Source: Syntrophales bacterium (lineage in GTDB: Bacteria; Desulfobacterota; Syntrophia; Syntrophales; UBA2251). From it: DNA of 12,689 nucleotides. Under the pieces are notes generated by a model. It searched no databases. It saw nothing but the letters and a program-made list of their open reading frames with translations, and was not told where the DNA came from. The DNA is taken from the NCBI GenBank assembly GCA_023230905.1, contig JALNWL010000055.1:1-12689 (forward strand), given 5' to 3'. Below, piece by piece: positions 1 through 5,823 of the stretch; the first letter of the stretch is position 1, and each line of letters starts with the position of its first letter. A program made the translations under genes and the position numbers.

Positions 1-6
1 AGTGGT

Positions 7-50
7 GGTTTGTGGGGACAAACCCTTCTAAAGGGAAAGCGCCTTTTTTT
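7..50. terminator. Two adjacent hairpins followed by a T-tract; possible terminator
   Basis: Positions 7-13 (GGTTTGT) and 18-24 (ACAAACC) form a perfect 7-bp stem around a GGGG loop. Overlapping its end, 23-27 (CCCTT) and 31-35 (AAGGG) form a second small stem. Seven T residues follow at 44-50. This could be an intrinsic terminator for a plus-strand gene lying left of the window, but the T-run is about 8 bases away from the last stem, so the fit is imperfect. Read on the minus strand, the stems lie downstream of the small lipoprotein gene, again without an adjacent T-run. Confidence 0.3.
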
Positions 51-94
51 CTACCTCTTCTATGACTTTATGAATTCACACAAAAGATCTTACA

Positions 95-220
95 CTACCC
101 CTTCATTTGCTGCAGCAGATCATTGCAGTTACCGACCAGTGAATTATTCATAGTGGAACAGGATACCGTTAGAATTAAGCAGCAAAAAATGAGTACTGTT
201 AAGAACAGTTTACGTTTCAT
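95..220 (-). CDS. Very small putative lipoprotein (41 aa)
   Basis: This gene would encode a 41-residue peptide beginning MKRKLFLTV. It has the architecture of an exported lipoprotein: a basic N-terminus (K2, R3, K4), a hydrophobic stretch at about residues 5-19, and a lipobox-like Leu-Thr-Val-Ser-Cys ending at C21. Only about 20 residues would remain after cleavage, so the mature peptide is tiny, similar in size to entericidin-like or lysis-type lipoproteins; no family is recognised. The start at 220 is chosen because a strong GGGAGGGG ribosome-binding site lies 5 bases upstream. The frame stays open further upstream to 370, but that extension has no such site and runs through a hairpin. A good sigma-70-type promoter lies at 366-393. 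Coding is likely but not certain because of the length. It sits in AT-rich, probably acquired DNA beside the recombinase element. Confidence 0.5.
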   Translation of the reverse strand: MKRKLFLTVLIFCCLILTVSCSTMNNSLVGNCNDLLQQMKG

Positions 221-249
221 AATTCCCCTCCCTTTTCGCTGTTTTGAAC

Positions 250-300
250 TTATTCCCAGCCTGTCCAAGAATCCGGCGTTCGCGCCGGCTCTCCGCATTT
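250..300 (-). repeat. Hairpin-centred module in the lipoprotein leader; probable dispersed repeat
   Basis: Positions 273-278 (CCGGCG) and 283-288 (CGCCGG) form a perfect GC-rich stem around TTCG (CGAA on the minus strand), inside otherwise AT-rich DNA. One minus-strand frame across it reads GEPARTPDSWTGWE and then stops. I recall this string from short hypothetical peptides in bacterial genomes, which suggests a dispersed repeat rather than a gene, but that is from memory and unverified. It lies in the predicted 5' leader of the small lipoprotein mRNA, between promoter and start codon. Confidence 0.4.
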
Positions 301-365
301 TTCCAATTTCTGTGTCTATGATGTGCACAGAAGAAATGTTGTTTGGAACTTGTTTTTGTGATGGA

Positions 366-393
366 AGCATACCAAAGGCGTTTTGTGTGTCAA
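366..393 (-). promoter_or_regulatory. Predicted sigma-70-type promoter for the small lipoprotein gene
   Basis: On the minus strand a perfect -35 TTGACA (388-393) is followed after 16 bp by TATGCT (366-371), which matches the -10 consensus at four of six positions. Transcription would start near 358, leaving a leader of about 140 bases that contains the GC-rich hairpin at 273-288. The call is by inspection only. Confidence 0.45.
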
Positions 394-404
394 GATAAAG
401 GTAT

Positions 405-418
405 CATAACCTGTTATG
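405..418. promoter_or_regulatory. Short palindrome upstream of the -35 box; operator candidate
   Basis: CATAAC (405-410) and GTTATG (413-418) form a perfect 6-bp inverted repeat with a 2-base centre. It lies 11 bases upstream of the predicted -35 box of the lipoprotein promoter, a usual place for an activator or repressor site. No specific regulator is implied. Confidence 0.3.
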
Positions 419-643
419 GTAACATGGGATTAGGTACCGCCTGACCGCCATGAGAAGTCAAGGAACGGGGCCTATGTGTGTGCCCTTATGGTCCAGCAAT
501 GACGGCATCGTCGGGGTATTTGGCGAGGGAAAAGGACAAACCCCTCTTCATATGTCTGGTTTGACAGATTATAGATAGGCCTCCTAAGGGTAATCGGGAT
601 CGCCATAGTGTAATGATTTCGATTTGAATTCTTGTATCTGCGC

Positions 644-658
644 AGGAATGTCATTCCT
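644..658. repeat. 15-bp palindrome just outside the left end of the recombinase element
   Basis: AGGAAT (644-649) and ATTCCT (653-658) are perfect 6-bp arms around GTC. The palindrome ends 14 bases outside the left 16-bp inverted repeat. It could be part of a recombinase-recognised target or simply a small hairpin; no matching palindrome is seen outside the right end. Confidence 0.35.
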
Positions 659-672
659 AACGACTTCAGGAA

Positions 673-700
673 GCTATACGTACTAAGTTCTGCTTTTCTT
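673..700 (+). repeat. Left inverted repeat of the two-recombinase element
   Basis: The 16-mer GCTATACGTACTAAGT (673-688) matches, in inverted orientation, ACTTGGTACGTATAGC at 2780-2795 at 15 of 16 positions. It is directly followed by the 12-mer TCTGCTTTTCTT (689-700), whose exact reverse complement is at 2730-2741. These repeats bracket both recombinase genes and nothing else, so they are likely ends or recombinase-binding sites. Confidence 0.65.
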
Positions 701-753
701 ATTGATGTTAATCAGTTGCACATTGCATAAGTTTTCATATTTTTGTTCGTTCG

Positions 754-1647
754 TCAAGGGCTGTGTTGGCTGCAAACCGTTCGCTGCATAATCACCTCCA
801 TCGCTTTAAAGTAATCCCGCTGTACTTTAAGATTTGATATACGACAGTAACGTTGCGTGGTCTTAACATTACTGTGCCCTAAAAGATCCTGAATGGTGGA
901 AAGATCAGCATCGGCATTCAACATCTGTGTGGCCATCGTGTGCCGAAGATGATGACAGGATAATTTGATCTTCGCTTTGCGGGCATAACGTTCCATGCGC
1001 CGCTGAATGCCGCGAATGGAGATGGGCTGCCCTTTGGATTCTCCCTTTTCAGACAGAAAGATTTTCCTTGCCTTGGATGCCGGCCTTACTTTCAAGAAGG
1101 ATAAAAGGGATTGCAGAACATCATTGCTCATGTAGACGATCCGGTCTTTCCCTCCCTTGCCGTCCTCAACCAAAATCGTTCTGCGGTTGACGTCAATAAC
1201 CCCCATCGTAAGGTTGGCTACTTCTTCCACCCTTAATCCGCAACGCAGCATCAGCATGAACATCGCTTTATCACGGCACCCTTTTACAACGTTAAAAAAG
1301 TCTTCCACTTGTTCGTCCCTTAAATGCCGCGGTAGAGGACGAGACATCTTCTGGATGTGGTTCCTGCGGACAGGATTGGCAATGGCCAATTCTCCTTCGT
1401 CACGCAGGTAATGGTAAAACTGGCGGATACAGTTTACATGGCAGTTTATGGTCTTGGGAGCCAGCCTGTTCCTCATGAGGCGATCAATATAATGCGAGAT
1501 CGTTAAGTGTGTTGCATCCTCCAATGGAACATCCACCCAGATGACAAAGTGTTTAATGATGTTCAGATAGTTCTTCACGGTATTGGGCGAGTAGTTTCTC
1601 CGTTTCAAGAACCGCCTCCAGTTCATGATGGTGTCGGTCATGATCAT
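754..1647 (-). CDS. Tyrosine recombinase/integrase (second of a tandem pair)
   Basis: This 297-residue protein belongs to the phage-integrase/Xer superfamily, which cuts and rejoins DNA through a 3'-phosphotyrosine intermediate. An N-terminal core-binding (SAM-like) domain spans about residues 8-90 and the catalytic domain about 105-285. The full active site is visible: R139 (CGLR), K164 (DGKGGKDR), H232 and R235 (HHLR), H258 (LLGH) and nucleophile Y267 (QRYC). The length is normal for Xer-type enzymes. The start at 1647 has AGGAGG 7 bases upstream, a better fit than the second ATG two codons in. The first 95 bases overlap the end of the upstream recombinase gene in another frame, implying coupled translation. 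It probably acts with that partner on the flanking inverted repeats; this is an inference from context. It is not a host XerC/D, because it is paired and lies in AT-rich DNA. Confidence 0.9.
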   Translation of the reverse strand: MIMTDTIMNWRRFLKRRNYSPNTVKNYLNIIKHFVIWVDVPLEDATHLTISHYIDRLMRNRLAPKTINCHVNCIRQFYHYLRDEGELAIANPVRRNHIQKMSRPLPRHLRDEQVEDFFNVVKGCRDKAMFMLMLRCGLRVEEVANLTMGVIDVNRRTILVEDGKGGKDRIVYMSNDVLQSLLSFLKVRPASKARKIFLSEKGESKGQPISIRGIQRRMERYARKAKIKLSCHHLRHTMATQMLNADADLSTIQDLLGHSNVKTTQRYCRISNLKVQRDYFKAMEVIMQRTVCSQHSP

Positions 1648-2704
1648 TCTTGGACCTCCTCTCTATCCTGGACATGGCTGTAAAATATTCTTCCTCCCGG
1701 GTCTTATCGGTAAGCTGGGCGTACCGTCTCGTCTCCTCTATGGAACGGTGTCCCAGCAACACCTGCAGGCACTCCAAACGCATGCCGGCATTGAGAAGCT
1801 CTGTGGCAAAGGTATGCCTGAGAGCATGAAGGCTATAGCCCTTGTTTGTTAATCCCGCCTTTACCAAATATTTATGAAAGATGATCCAGGCGGCGCTGTA
1901 GGACATCGTATCCGTTCCCCCGGAGGGGCTATAAAAGAGATACTCCTCCCAGGCGTCTCTCTCCTTCAACCATTTTCGTAAAGCAGAAACAGCGTCCTCG
2001 CTGAGGTAGACCACTCTGCCCAAACGGTTTTTCTCGCCTTCGTAAATCTCTATCTTTCGTTCCTTAATGTGGACATCCATTACCTTCGTGTTCAGCAGCT
2101 CGCCTATCCGCATGCCCGTTCGCAACAGAATCAGAATCATGGTCCGGTCTCGCGTGTCTTTAATGACGGAAAGGAACTTCCGCAAATCTTCCGGATCAAT
2201 GGCTTTAGGCAGCCGCTCCGGTAATCGCAGCCGTATCCTCCTGCTGAATATATCCGGGGAAACGATCTCTTCCTCCATGAGGTAACGAAGAAAGGCCTGA
2301 ACGCTCACAAGTTTTGTCCTGATCGTTGTAATCTTATTGCCCCTGTCCTGTTCGTGCTCGATAAATGCCTCTAAGTCTTTTCTTGTGCTTTCTTCTAGGC
2401 GTGTCCTGCCGCTATCCCGGATCATGGCAATAAAAAGAACGATCGCTCCGTAACGGCTGTGCAATGTTCTGGGCTTGCGGTTACGCCTGGTCAGGTAGCG
2501 AAGATAACCCTCCACATGTTCCTTCCCCGGCAAATCCATTCCTGAAAGGCGCTTCAGTATCTTGCCAAGAGCTTCTATGTTTTCCTCATGGTGGGATGTG
2601 AAACGCAATCTGGTTTGATGATAATCAGGGGTCGTAATGGCGGGTAATAGTATACTTTCAGATGATAAAACTGCCTTCTGTACGGCACTCTCTACACTGG
2701 TCAT
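1553..2704 (-). CDS. Tyrosine recombinase/integrase (first of a tandem pair)
   Basis: This 383-residue tyrosine recombinase is longer than Xer proteins because of about 35 extra N-terminal residues and a charged C-terminal tail. The core-binding domain is about residues 40-145 and the catalytic domain about 168-345. Active-site residues are R199 (TGMR), K225 (EGEKN), H293 and R296 (HALR), H319 (LLGH) and Y328 (RRYA), so it should be competent. AAGGAGG lies about 5 bases before the start at 2704. The tail after residue 345, which includes a histidine-rich stretch (HDRHHH), is encoded largely by the 95-base overlap with the next recombinase and may be a by-product of the overlap, or it may serve partner contacts. 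The gene starts 25 bases inside the right-hand 12-bp repeat, so promoter and repeat DNA are intermixed, and recombinase binding could autoregulate transcription. That last point is inference. Confidence 0.9.
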   Translation of the reverse strand: MTSVESAVQKAVLSSESILLPAITTPDYHQTRLRFTSHHEENIEALGKILKRLSGMDLPGKEHVEGYLRYLTRRNRKPRTLHSRYGAIVLFIAMIRDSGRTRLEESTRKDLEAFIEHEQDRGNKITTIRTKLVSVQAFLRYLMEEEIVSPDIFSRRIRLRLPERLPKAIDPEDLRKFLSVIKDTRDRTMILILLRTGMRIGELLNTKVMDVHIKERKIEIYEGEKNRLGRVVYLSEDAVSALRKWLKERDAWEEYLFYSPSGGTDTMSYSAAWIIFHKYLVKAGLTNKGYSLHALRHTFATELLNAGMRLECLQVLLGHRSIEETRRYAQLTDKTREEEYFTAMSRIERRSKNDHDRHHHELEAVLETEKLLAQYREELSEHH

Positions 2705-2729
2705 TTCTGCCTCCTTTTCTTAAATCATC

Positions 2730-2795
2730 AAGAAAAGCAGATAGATGATGACCAATATCTGTTAATCTGTCAAACATCCACTTGGTACGTATAGC
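2730..2795 (-). repeat. Right inverted repeats of the two-recombinase element
   Basis: Three motifs lie here. AAGAAAAGCAGA (2730-2741) is the exact inverse of 689-700. TAATCTGTCAAAC (2763-2775) is the exact inverse of 559-571. ACTTGGTACGTATAGC (2780-2795) is the inverse of 673-688 with one mismatch. On the left side the outer 16-mer and the 12-mer are directly adjacent, whereas here they are 38 bases apart with the 13-mer between them, so the two ends are not symmetric. Confidence 0.6.
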
Positions 2796-3035
2796 AGGAA
2801 GTTAAAAATACCCCCGACCTTCAGAATAATCAACCTCCGAAGGCCGCACCTTTCTCCCCTTATTTATTGCCACGGCAGGATCAGCCGTCCCCTTGCTTTG
2901 TATTTGAAGTCCTGTAGGAGTGGAAAACCGGGTCGATTCATGACGTCAGGGAGAAGCGAATCAGGAGCCGCGCATTCGCCTGACGCCCTGTTATTATGTA
3001 TAATATTGAGAGGATTCGGCCCTTGACGCTTGGGA
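2796..3035. other. Gene-free junction between AT-rich element and GC-rich chromosome
   Basis: No gene is recognisable here. Base composition shifts gradually from AT-rich to GC-rich. The only clear structure is a bulged hairpin: CGTCAGG (2944-2950) pairs with CCTGACG (2979-2985), and inside it CGAAT (2957-2961) pairs with ATTCG (2974-2978). It lies just beyond the stop codon of the amidohydrolase remnant (minus strand), where a transcript end would be expected, but no T-run follows it. Confidence 0.45.
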
Positions 3036-3314
3036 TTACAGTTTGAAGACCCGCCGGGCGTTTTCGCGCAGGAACAGGGACTGCGTTTCCCCGTCCAGGC
3101 CAAGGGTGTCGAGATCGGCCAGGCATTTTCCGGGCGTGACCATGGGGTAGTTCGTCCCGAAGAGCACCTTCTTCTTCCCGTTCGCCTTCATGTAGGCCAC
3201 GAGCTCCAGCGGGAACCGCTTCGCCGTGTAGGCCGAGGTGTCGATGTAGACGTTCGGGTGCTTCGTCGCCACGGCGATCATCTCCGTCGTCCAGGGATAG
3301 CCGACGTGCCCGCA
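3036..3314 (-). pseudogene. 3' remnant of an amidohydrolase-family (TIM-barrel metal hydrolase) gene
   Basis: The last 92 codons read as the C-terminal third of an amidohydrolase_2-type protein. CGHVGYPWT resembles the strand carrying a metal-ligand histidine; it is followed by NVYIDTSAY, then KVLFGTNYPM where FGTDYP-like motifs carry the catalytic Asp in many relatives (here Asn), and an ending NARRVFKL typical of the family. Roughly two thirds of the gene (N-terminal barrel and metal-binding HxH) is absent. Immediately upstream of the CGH codons the sequence is the end of the DUF362 gene in another frame, so the missing part was not lost to a simple frameshift. There is no start codon with a ribosome site at the junction. 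I infer a deletion remnant; a misassembled join is the alternative. Confidence 0.7.
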
Positions 3315-4330
3315 TCGCCGAAGCCGATGGCCCGCGCATGGGCGAACTGCACCTGCCAGTTCAGGGCGGGGTGCGCGCGGGCAATGACCTCCGCGCCGAC
3401 GCGGGAGACGGAATCGGCGTCGAGGGCCACCGGGTCTGCGCCGCCGGCAAACCCGAGGTCCGCCGCGATCGTCTCGGCCTTGCCGGGCAGGCAGTCGCAC
3501 TCGGCGCTGATCCGGATGAGGGCGTTGATCAGGACGGTCCTTCCCGCGATGGCCCGCCAGACGGCGGCGGCGGTCTCGACAAGCTTTTCCTGGAAGACCT
3601 CGTGATCCCCCCCCCAGAGGATCTTGAGCGCCAGTTCCGGGCACTGGGCGATGCACTGGGCGCAGCCGATGCACGCGGCGAGGTCGAAGGTCGGGTAGGC
3701 GCCCGCCTCCATCCGCGCCGCACCGGAAGGGCAGACCTCGACGCAGATCCCGCATCGGATGCATTTCTTCTCTTTGAGCGCGGGTTTCACGTCGGCGTGC
3801 ATGCGCTGCTTCTGGGCGCGTGACGCAAAGCCCATGGAGAGGTTCTTGATCGCGCCGCCGAAGCCGCTGGCGAGGTGCCCCTTGAAGTGGGAGAAGATGA
3901 CGAAGCCGTCCGTCTTCGAGACGATGTCCGCCACCTGAACGGTTTCGAAGTGCTTGTAGCCGGCCGGGAGATCGACGACGTCGCGGCCGTCCATCCCGTC
4001 GGCAATCACGACCGGGCAACCGAGAAACGCCTCCGTAAAGCCGTGCCGCGCCGCGGTTTCCAGCGCGTCCTTCGCGGTGCGACGGCCCCCGGAGTAGAGC
4101 ACCGACGTGTCGAAGACGAAGGGCCGGTATCCGCCCCCGGTGAGCCACCCGGCGATTTCCCGGGCATAGACGGGTTCGAGGTAGCTCTCGTTCCCGATCT
4201 CCCCCCAGTGGAGTTTGATGCCCACTGAGCCGCCCGGGACAAAGGGGCGCGCGAGCGACGGAAGCAGTCCGCGCAGCGCGGCGATCGCATCCGGCCGCCT
4301 TGCGTCCATTCCGGAAAAATGCACCTCCAT
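3278..4330 (-). CDS. DUF362 domain-containing 4Fe-4S protein, C-terminus rewritten by a deletion junction
   Basis: This 350-residue protein has an N-terminal DUF362 domain (about residues 1-180, with GIKLHWGE and the SHFKGHLASGFGGAIKN stretch characteristic of the family) and a two-cluster ferredoxin insert: C190, C193, C196, C200 and C220, C223, C226, C230, both of CxxCxxCxxxCP form. Such proteins are predicted cytoplasmic electron carriers of unknown partner, frequent in anaerobes. The start at 4330 follows GGGAGG by about 4 bases; the frame upstream of it overlaps the permease gene and is not used. The expected family ending (HARAIGFG...) is reached at about residue 338, after which DAGTSAIPGRRR is encoded by the amidohydrolase remnant read out of frame. 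So only the last several residues were replaced and the protein may still work. It is probably co-transcribed with the permease 56 bases upstream. Confidence 0.85.
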   Translation of the reverse strand: MEVHFSGMDARRPDAIAALRGLLPSLARPFVPGGSVGIKLHWGEIGNESYLEPVYAREIAGWLTGGGYRPFVFDTSVLYSGGRRTAKDALETAARHGFTEAFLGCPVVIADGMDGRDVVDLPAGYKHFETVQVADIVSKTDGFVIFSHFKGHLASGFGGAIKNLSMGFASRAQKQRMHADVKPALKEKKCIRCGICVEVCPSGAARMEAGAYPTFDLAACIGCAQCIAQCPELALKILWGGDHEVFQEKLVETAAAVWRAIAGRTVLINALIRISAECDCLPGKAETIAADLGFAGGADPVALDADSVSRVGAEVIARAHPALNWQVQFAHARAIGFGDAGTSAIPGRRR

Positions 4331-4386
4331 GGGCCCTCCCTTCCCCCTCGGCGTCCCGATTGCCGGGATCATTTGGCCGTGCGTAT

Positions 4387-5457
4387 TCAGCCGTCCATTT
4401 TGGCCGGCGCCTGTTCGTCTTCCGCCTGGGATTCGCCGTACATCTCCCAGACGGCCAGGAGGAGCGCCGCGAGGATCGGTCCCAGGATGAAACCGGAGAC
4501 TCCGAAGACGACGATCCCCCCCAGGGTGGATAAAAAGATGAGCAGGGAGTGCATCTGGACGTCCCGGCCGAGCAGGATCGGCCGCAGGAGGTTGTCCACC
4601 ATGCTGATGACGAACGCCCCGGCCGCAAGAATGGTGATCCCCTCCCACAGATGACCGGTCGTGATCAGAATGACGCCGGCCGGCGCCCAGATGATCGAAC
4701 AGCCGATGCCGGGAATCACGGAGAAGAAGATCATCAGGAGGCCCCAGATCAGCGCGCCATCGATCCCGGTGATGAAGAACAGGATGCCGCCCAGGATCCC
4801 CTGCAGTCCACCGATGATGACCGTCACCTTCAGTGTGGCCCGGGCCGTCGCCGCAAAGCGCTCGAACAGGCGCCGTCCGCGCGCGTCCCCGATCGGCAGC
4901 AGACGTCCCGCCGCCCGGACAAACCGCTGCCCGTCCCGGATGAGATAGTAGAGCGCGTAGAGCATGACGCCGAACTTTACGATAAAGACAAAGGTGTTCT
5001 GCGTCAGGTTCGACAGCGTGGCGACGATGAAGTTTGTGATGCCCCTGGCGATATCGGCGATCTTTTGCGTGAGGACGGCCTCATCGAGGTGCAGCCGGTC
5101 CAGAAACGGGTGGTTTTTGAGGCCCATCAAAAAGATTTTGAGTTTCACGCCGAGCGGTCCGCTGTCAACGGAATCATAGAGCATCACGGATTCGCTGACG
5201 AGCAGGGTTCCCACGAGGGCGGCCGGCAGAATGATGAGGAGGACGATGACGACGAGCACCAGGGAGGCGCTCAGATTCGGGGCGTTTATCCGCCCGTTGA
5301 GCCAGCGGTACAGGGGTGAGAAGAGGATCGCGATGACGGTGGCCCAGAAGAGGGCGAAAAAAAAGGTCTTCAGCATGAAGAAGAAGAGCAGGGTGACCGC
5401 GATCAGGGTCGCATAAAAGAAGCGGGCGTGGATCTTGTCGGTGTCACTCGTTTCCAT
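4387..5457 (-). CDS. AI-2E family transporter (UPF0118/PerM-type permease)
   Basis: This 356-residue inner-membrane protein has about eight hydrophobic segments (roughly residues 13-50, 64-88, 152-173, 211-230, 236-262, 270-287 and 305-338) and the hallmarks of the AI-2E/PerM family: the long soluble stretch between the early and later helices, SVIPGIG at 246-252, DNLLRP at 288-293 and the GGIVVFGVSGFILGP region at 313-327. Characterised relatives export autoinducer-2 or act as ion antiporters, so the substrate cannot be assigned from sequence. The start at 5457 has GAGGAG about 5 bases upstream. The gene lies 130 bases downstream of the tusA-like gene and 56 bases upstream of the DUF362 gene, with which it probably forms an operon. 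There is no sign that it belongs functionally to the selenium cluster. Confidence 0.92.
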   Translation of the reverse strand: METSDTDKIHARFFYATLIAVTLLFFFMLKTFFFALFWATVIAILFSPLYRWLNGRINAPNLSASLVLVVIVLLIILPAALVGTLLVSESVMLYDSVDSGPLGVKLKIFLMGLKNHPFLDRLHLDEAVLTQKIADIARGITNFIVATLSNLTQNTFVFIVKFGVMLYALYYLIRDGQRFVRAAGRLLPIGDARGRRLFERFAATARATLKVTVIIGGLQGILGGILFFITGIDGALIWGLLMIFFSVIPGIGCSIIWAPAGVILITTGHLWEGITILAAGAFVISMVDNLLRPILLGRDVQMHSLLIFLSTLGGIVVFGVSGFILGPILAALLLAVWEMYGESQAEDEQAPAKMDG

Positions 5458-5587
5458 GGTCGCTCCTCGGATTCCGGATGACGGCTTGACGGACCTGTGG
5501 CGAATCCCTTATTCGATTGACACCTATCCTTTCTTCGGCATCATTGCAACCCTATAGTTGTGTCGGGCCGGGAACCCTTTGCCGGGC

Positions 5588-5806
5588 TCACCCTTTCCTG
5601 ATGGCGATCCTGTACACGCCGGATTCCTCGCTGATGCCTGCAAGCGTCCAGCCCTTGCTCGTCGCGGCGCGCGAAACGTTTTCCTTCGAGGCATCGCTGT
5701 CGACCAGTACGATCAGTTCGTCGTCATTTCCGGCCTTGATGCCGTCGAGGGTCATCAGAACAGGCTGCGGGCACGACAGTCCGCGGGCGTCAATAGTCTT
5801 GGCCAT
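5588..5806 (-). CDS. TusA/SirA-like sulfurtransferase (putative Se/S carrier)
   Basis: This 72-residue protein is a single TusA-like domain. The signature DARGLSCPQPV occupies residues 7-17, with the persulfide- or perselenide-carrying cysteine at C12 in the CPQP motif, and the rest has the expected alternating fold of the family. Its length is normal. The start at 5806 is preferred because AGGAGG lies 8 bases upstream; an earlier in-frame ATG at 5827 would place that site inside the gene. It follows yedE by 17 bases and is surely co-transcribed. YedE plus a TusA-like protein is a recurring pair for import and hand-over of reduced sulfur or selenium. With YedF and DUF3343 upstream, a role in selenium delivery is more likely than in tRNA thiolation, but that is an inference. 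Confidence 0.93.
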   Translation of the reverse strand: MAKTIDARGLSCPQPVLMTLDGIKAGNDDELIVLVDSDASKENVSRAATSKGWTLAGISEESGVYRIAIRKG

Positions 5807-5823
5807 CGTTTTATCCTCCTTCT

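Larger units (their letters stand above)
419..753. other. AT-rich stretch without a recognisable gene, including the left end of the recombinase element
   Basis: I see no convincing gene here. A 60-codon minus-strand frame (472-654) is open, but it lacks a credible ribosome-binding site and resembles nothing known to me. The stretch holds a 13-base copy of a right-end motif (559-571), a 15-bp palindrome (644-658) and the left inverted repeat (673-700). The 53 bases from 701 to 753, up to the recombinase stop codon, show no clear terminator. Confidence 0.5.
673..2795 (-). mobile_element. Putative two-tyrosine-recombinase mobile element with terminal inverted repeats
   Basis: About 2.1 kb bounded by 15/16-identical 16-bp inverted repeats, with a second nested 12-bp inverted pair, encloses two complete overlapping tyrosine recombinase genes and no passenger. 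Gene organisation recalls RIT elements (recombinases in trio) and tandem recombinase modules, but only two recombinases are present. Both keep full catalytic sets, so the element may be active. Its base composition is AT-richer than the downstream genome. No target-site duplication is evident by eye, which would be consistent with tyrosine recombination. The boundaries are inferred from the repeats and could extend further, because a 13-bp right-end motif also occurs at 559-571, outside the left repeat. Confidence 0.55.

Noticed and set aside
16..543. Direct repeat GGACAAACCC at 16-25 and 534-543
   Set aside because: Ten bases with weak extension in AT-rich DNA could easily arise by chance, and the first copy is explained as a hairpin arm.
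472..654. 60-codon minus-strand frame left of the recombinase element
   Set aside because: It starts within a palindrome, has no good ribosome site and resembles no family; too weak to call a gene.
754..2704. One recombinase gene broken by a frameshift
   Set aside because: Each frame has its own complete DNA-binding and catalytic domain and its own ribosome site, so these are two genes.
754..2704. A full three-gene RIT element
   Set aside because: No third recombinase is found on either side: 1-753 and 2705-3035 contain no integrase-like sequence.
2944..2985. Integron attC site
   Set aside because: The hairpin lacks the conserved R' (GTTRRRY) and R'' boxes, and neither recombinase shows an obvious IntI-type insertion.
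4549..5319. 256-codon plus-strand frame opposite the AI-2E permease
   Set aside because: Its composition (Asp, Glu, Gln, Arg runs) is that of an antisense shadow, and it has no recognisable domain.
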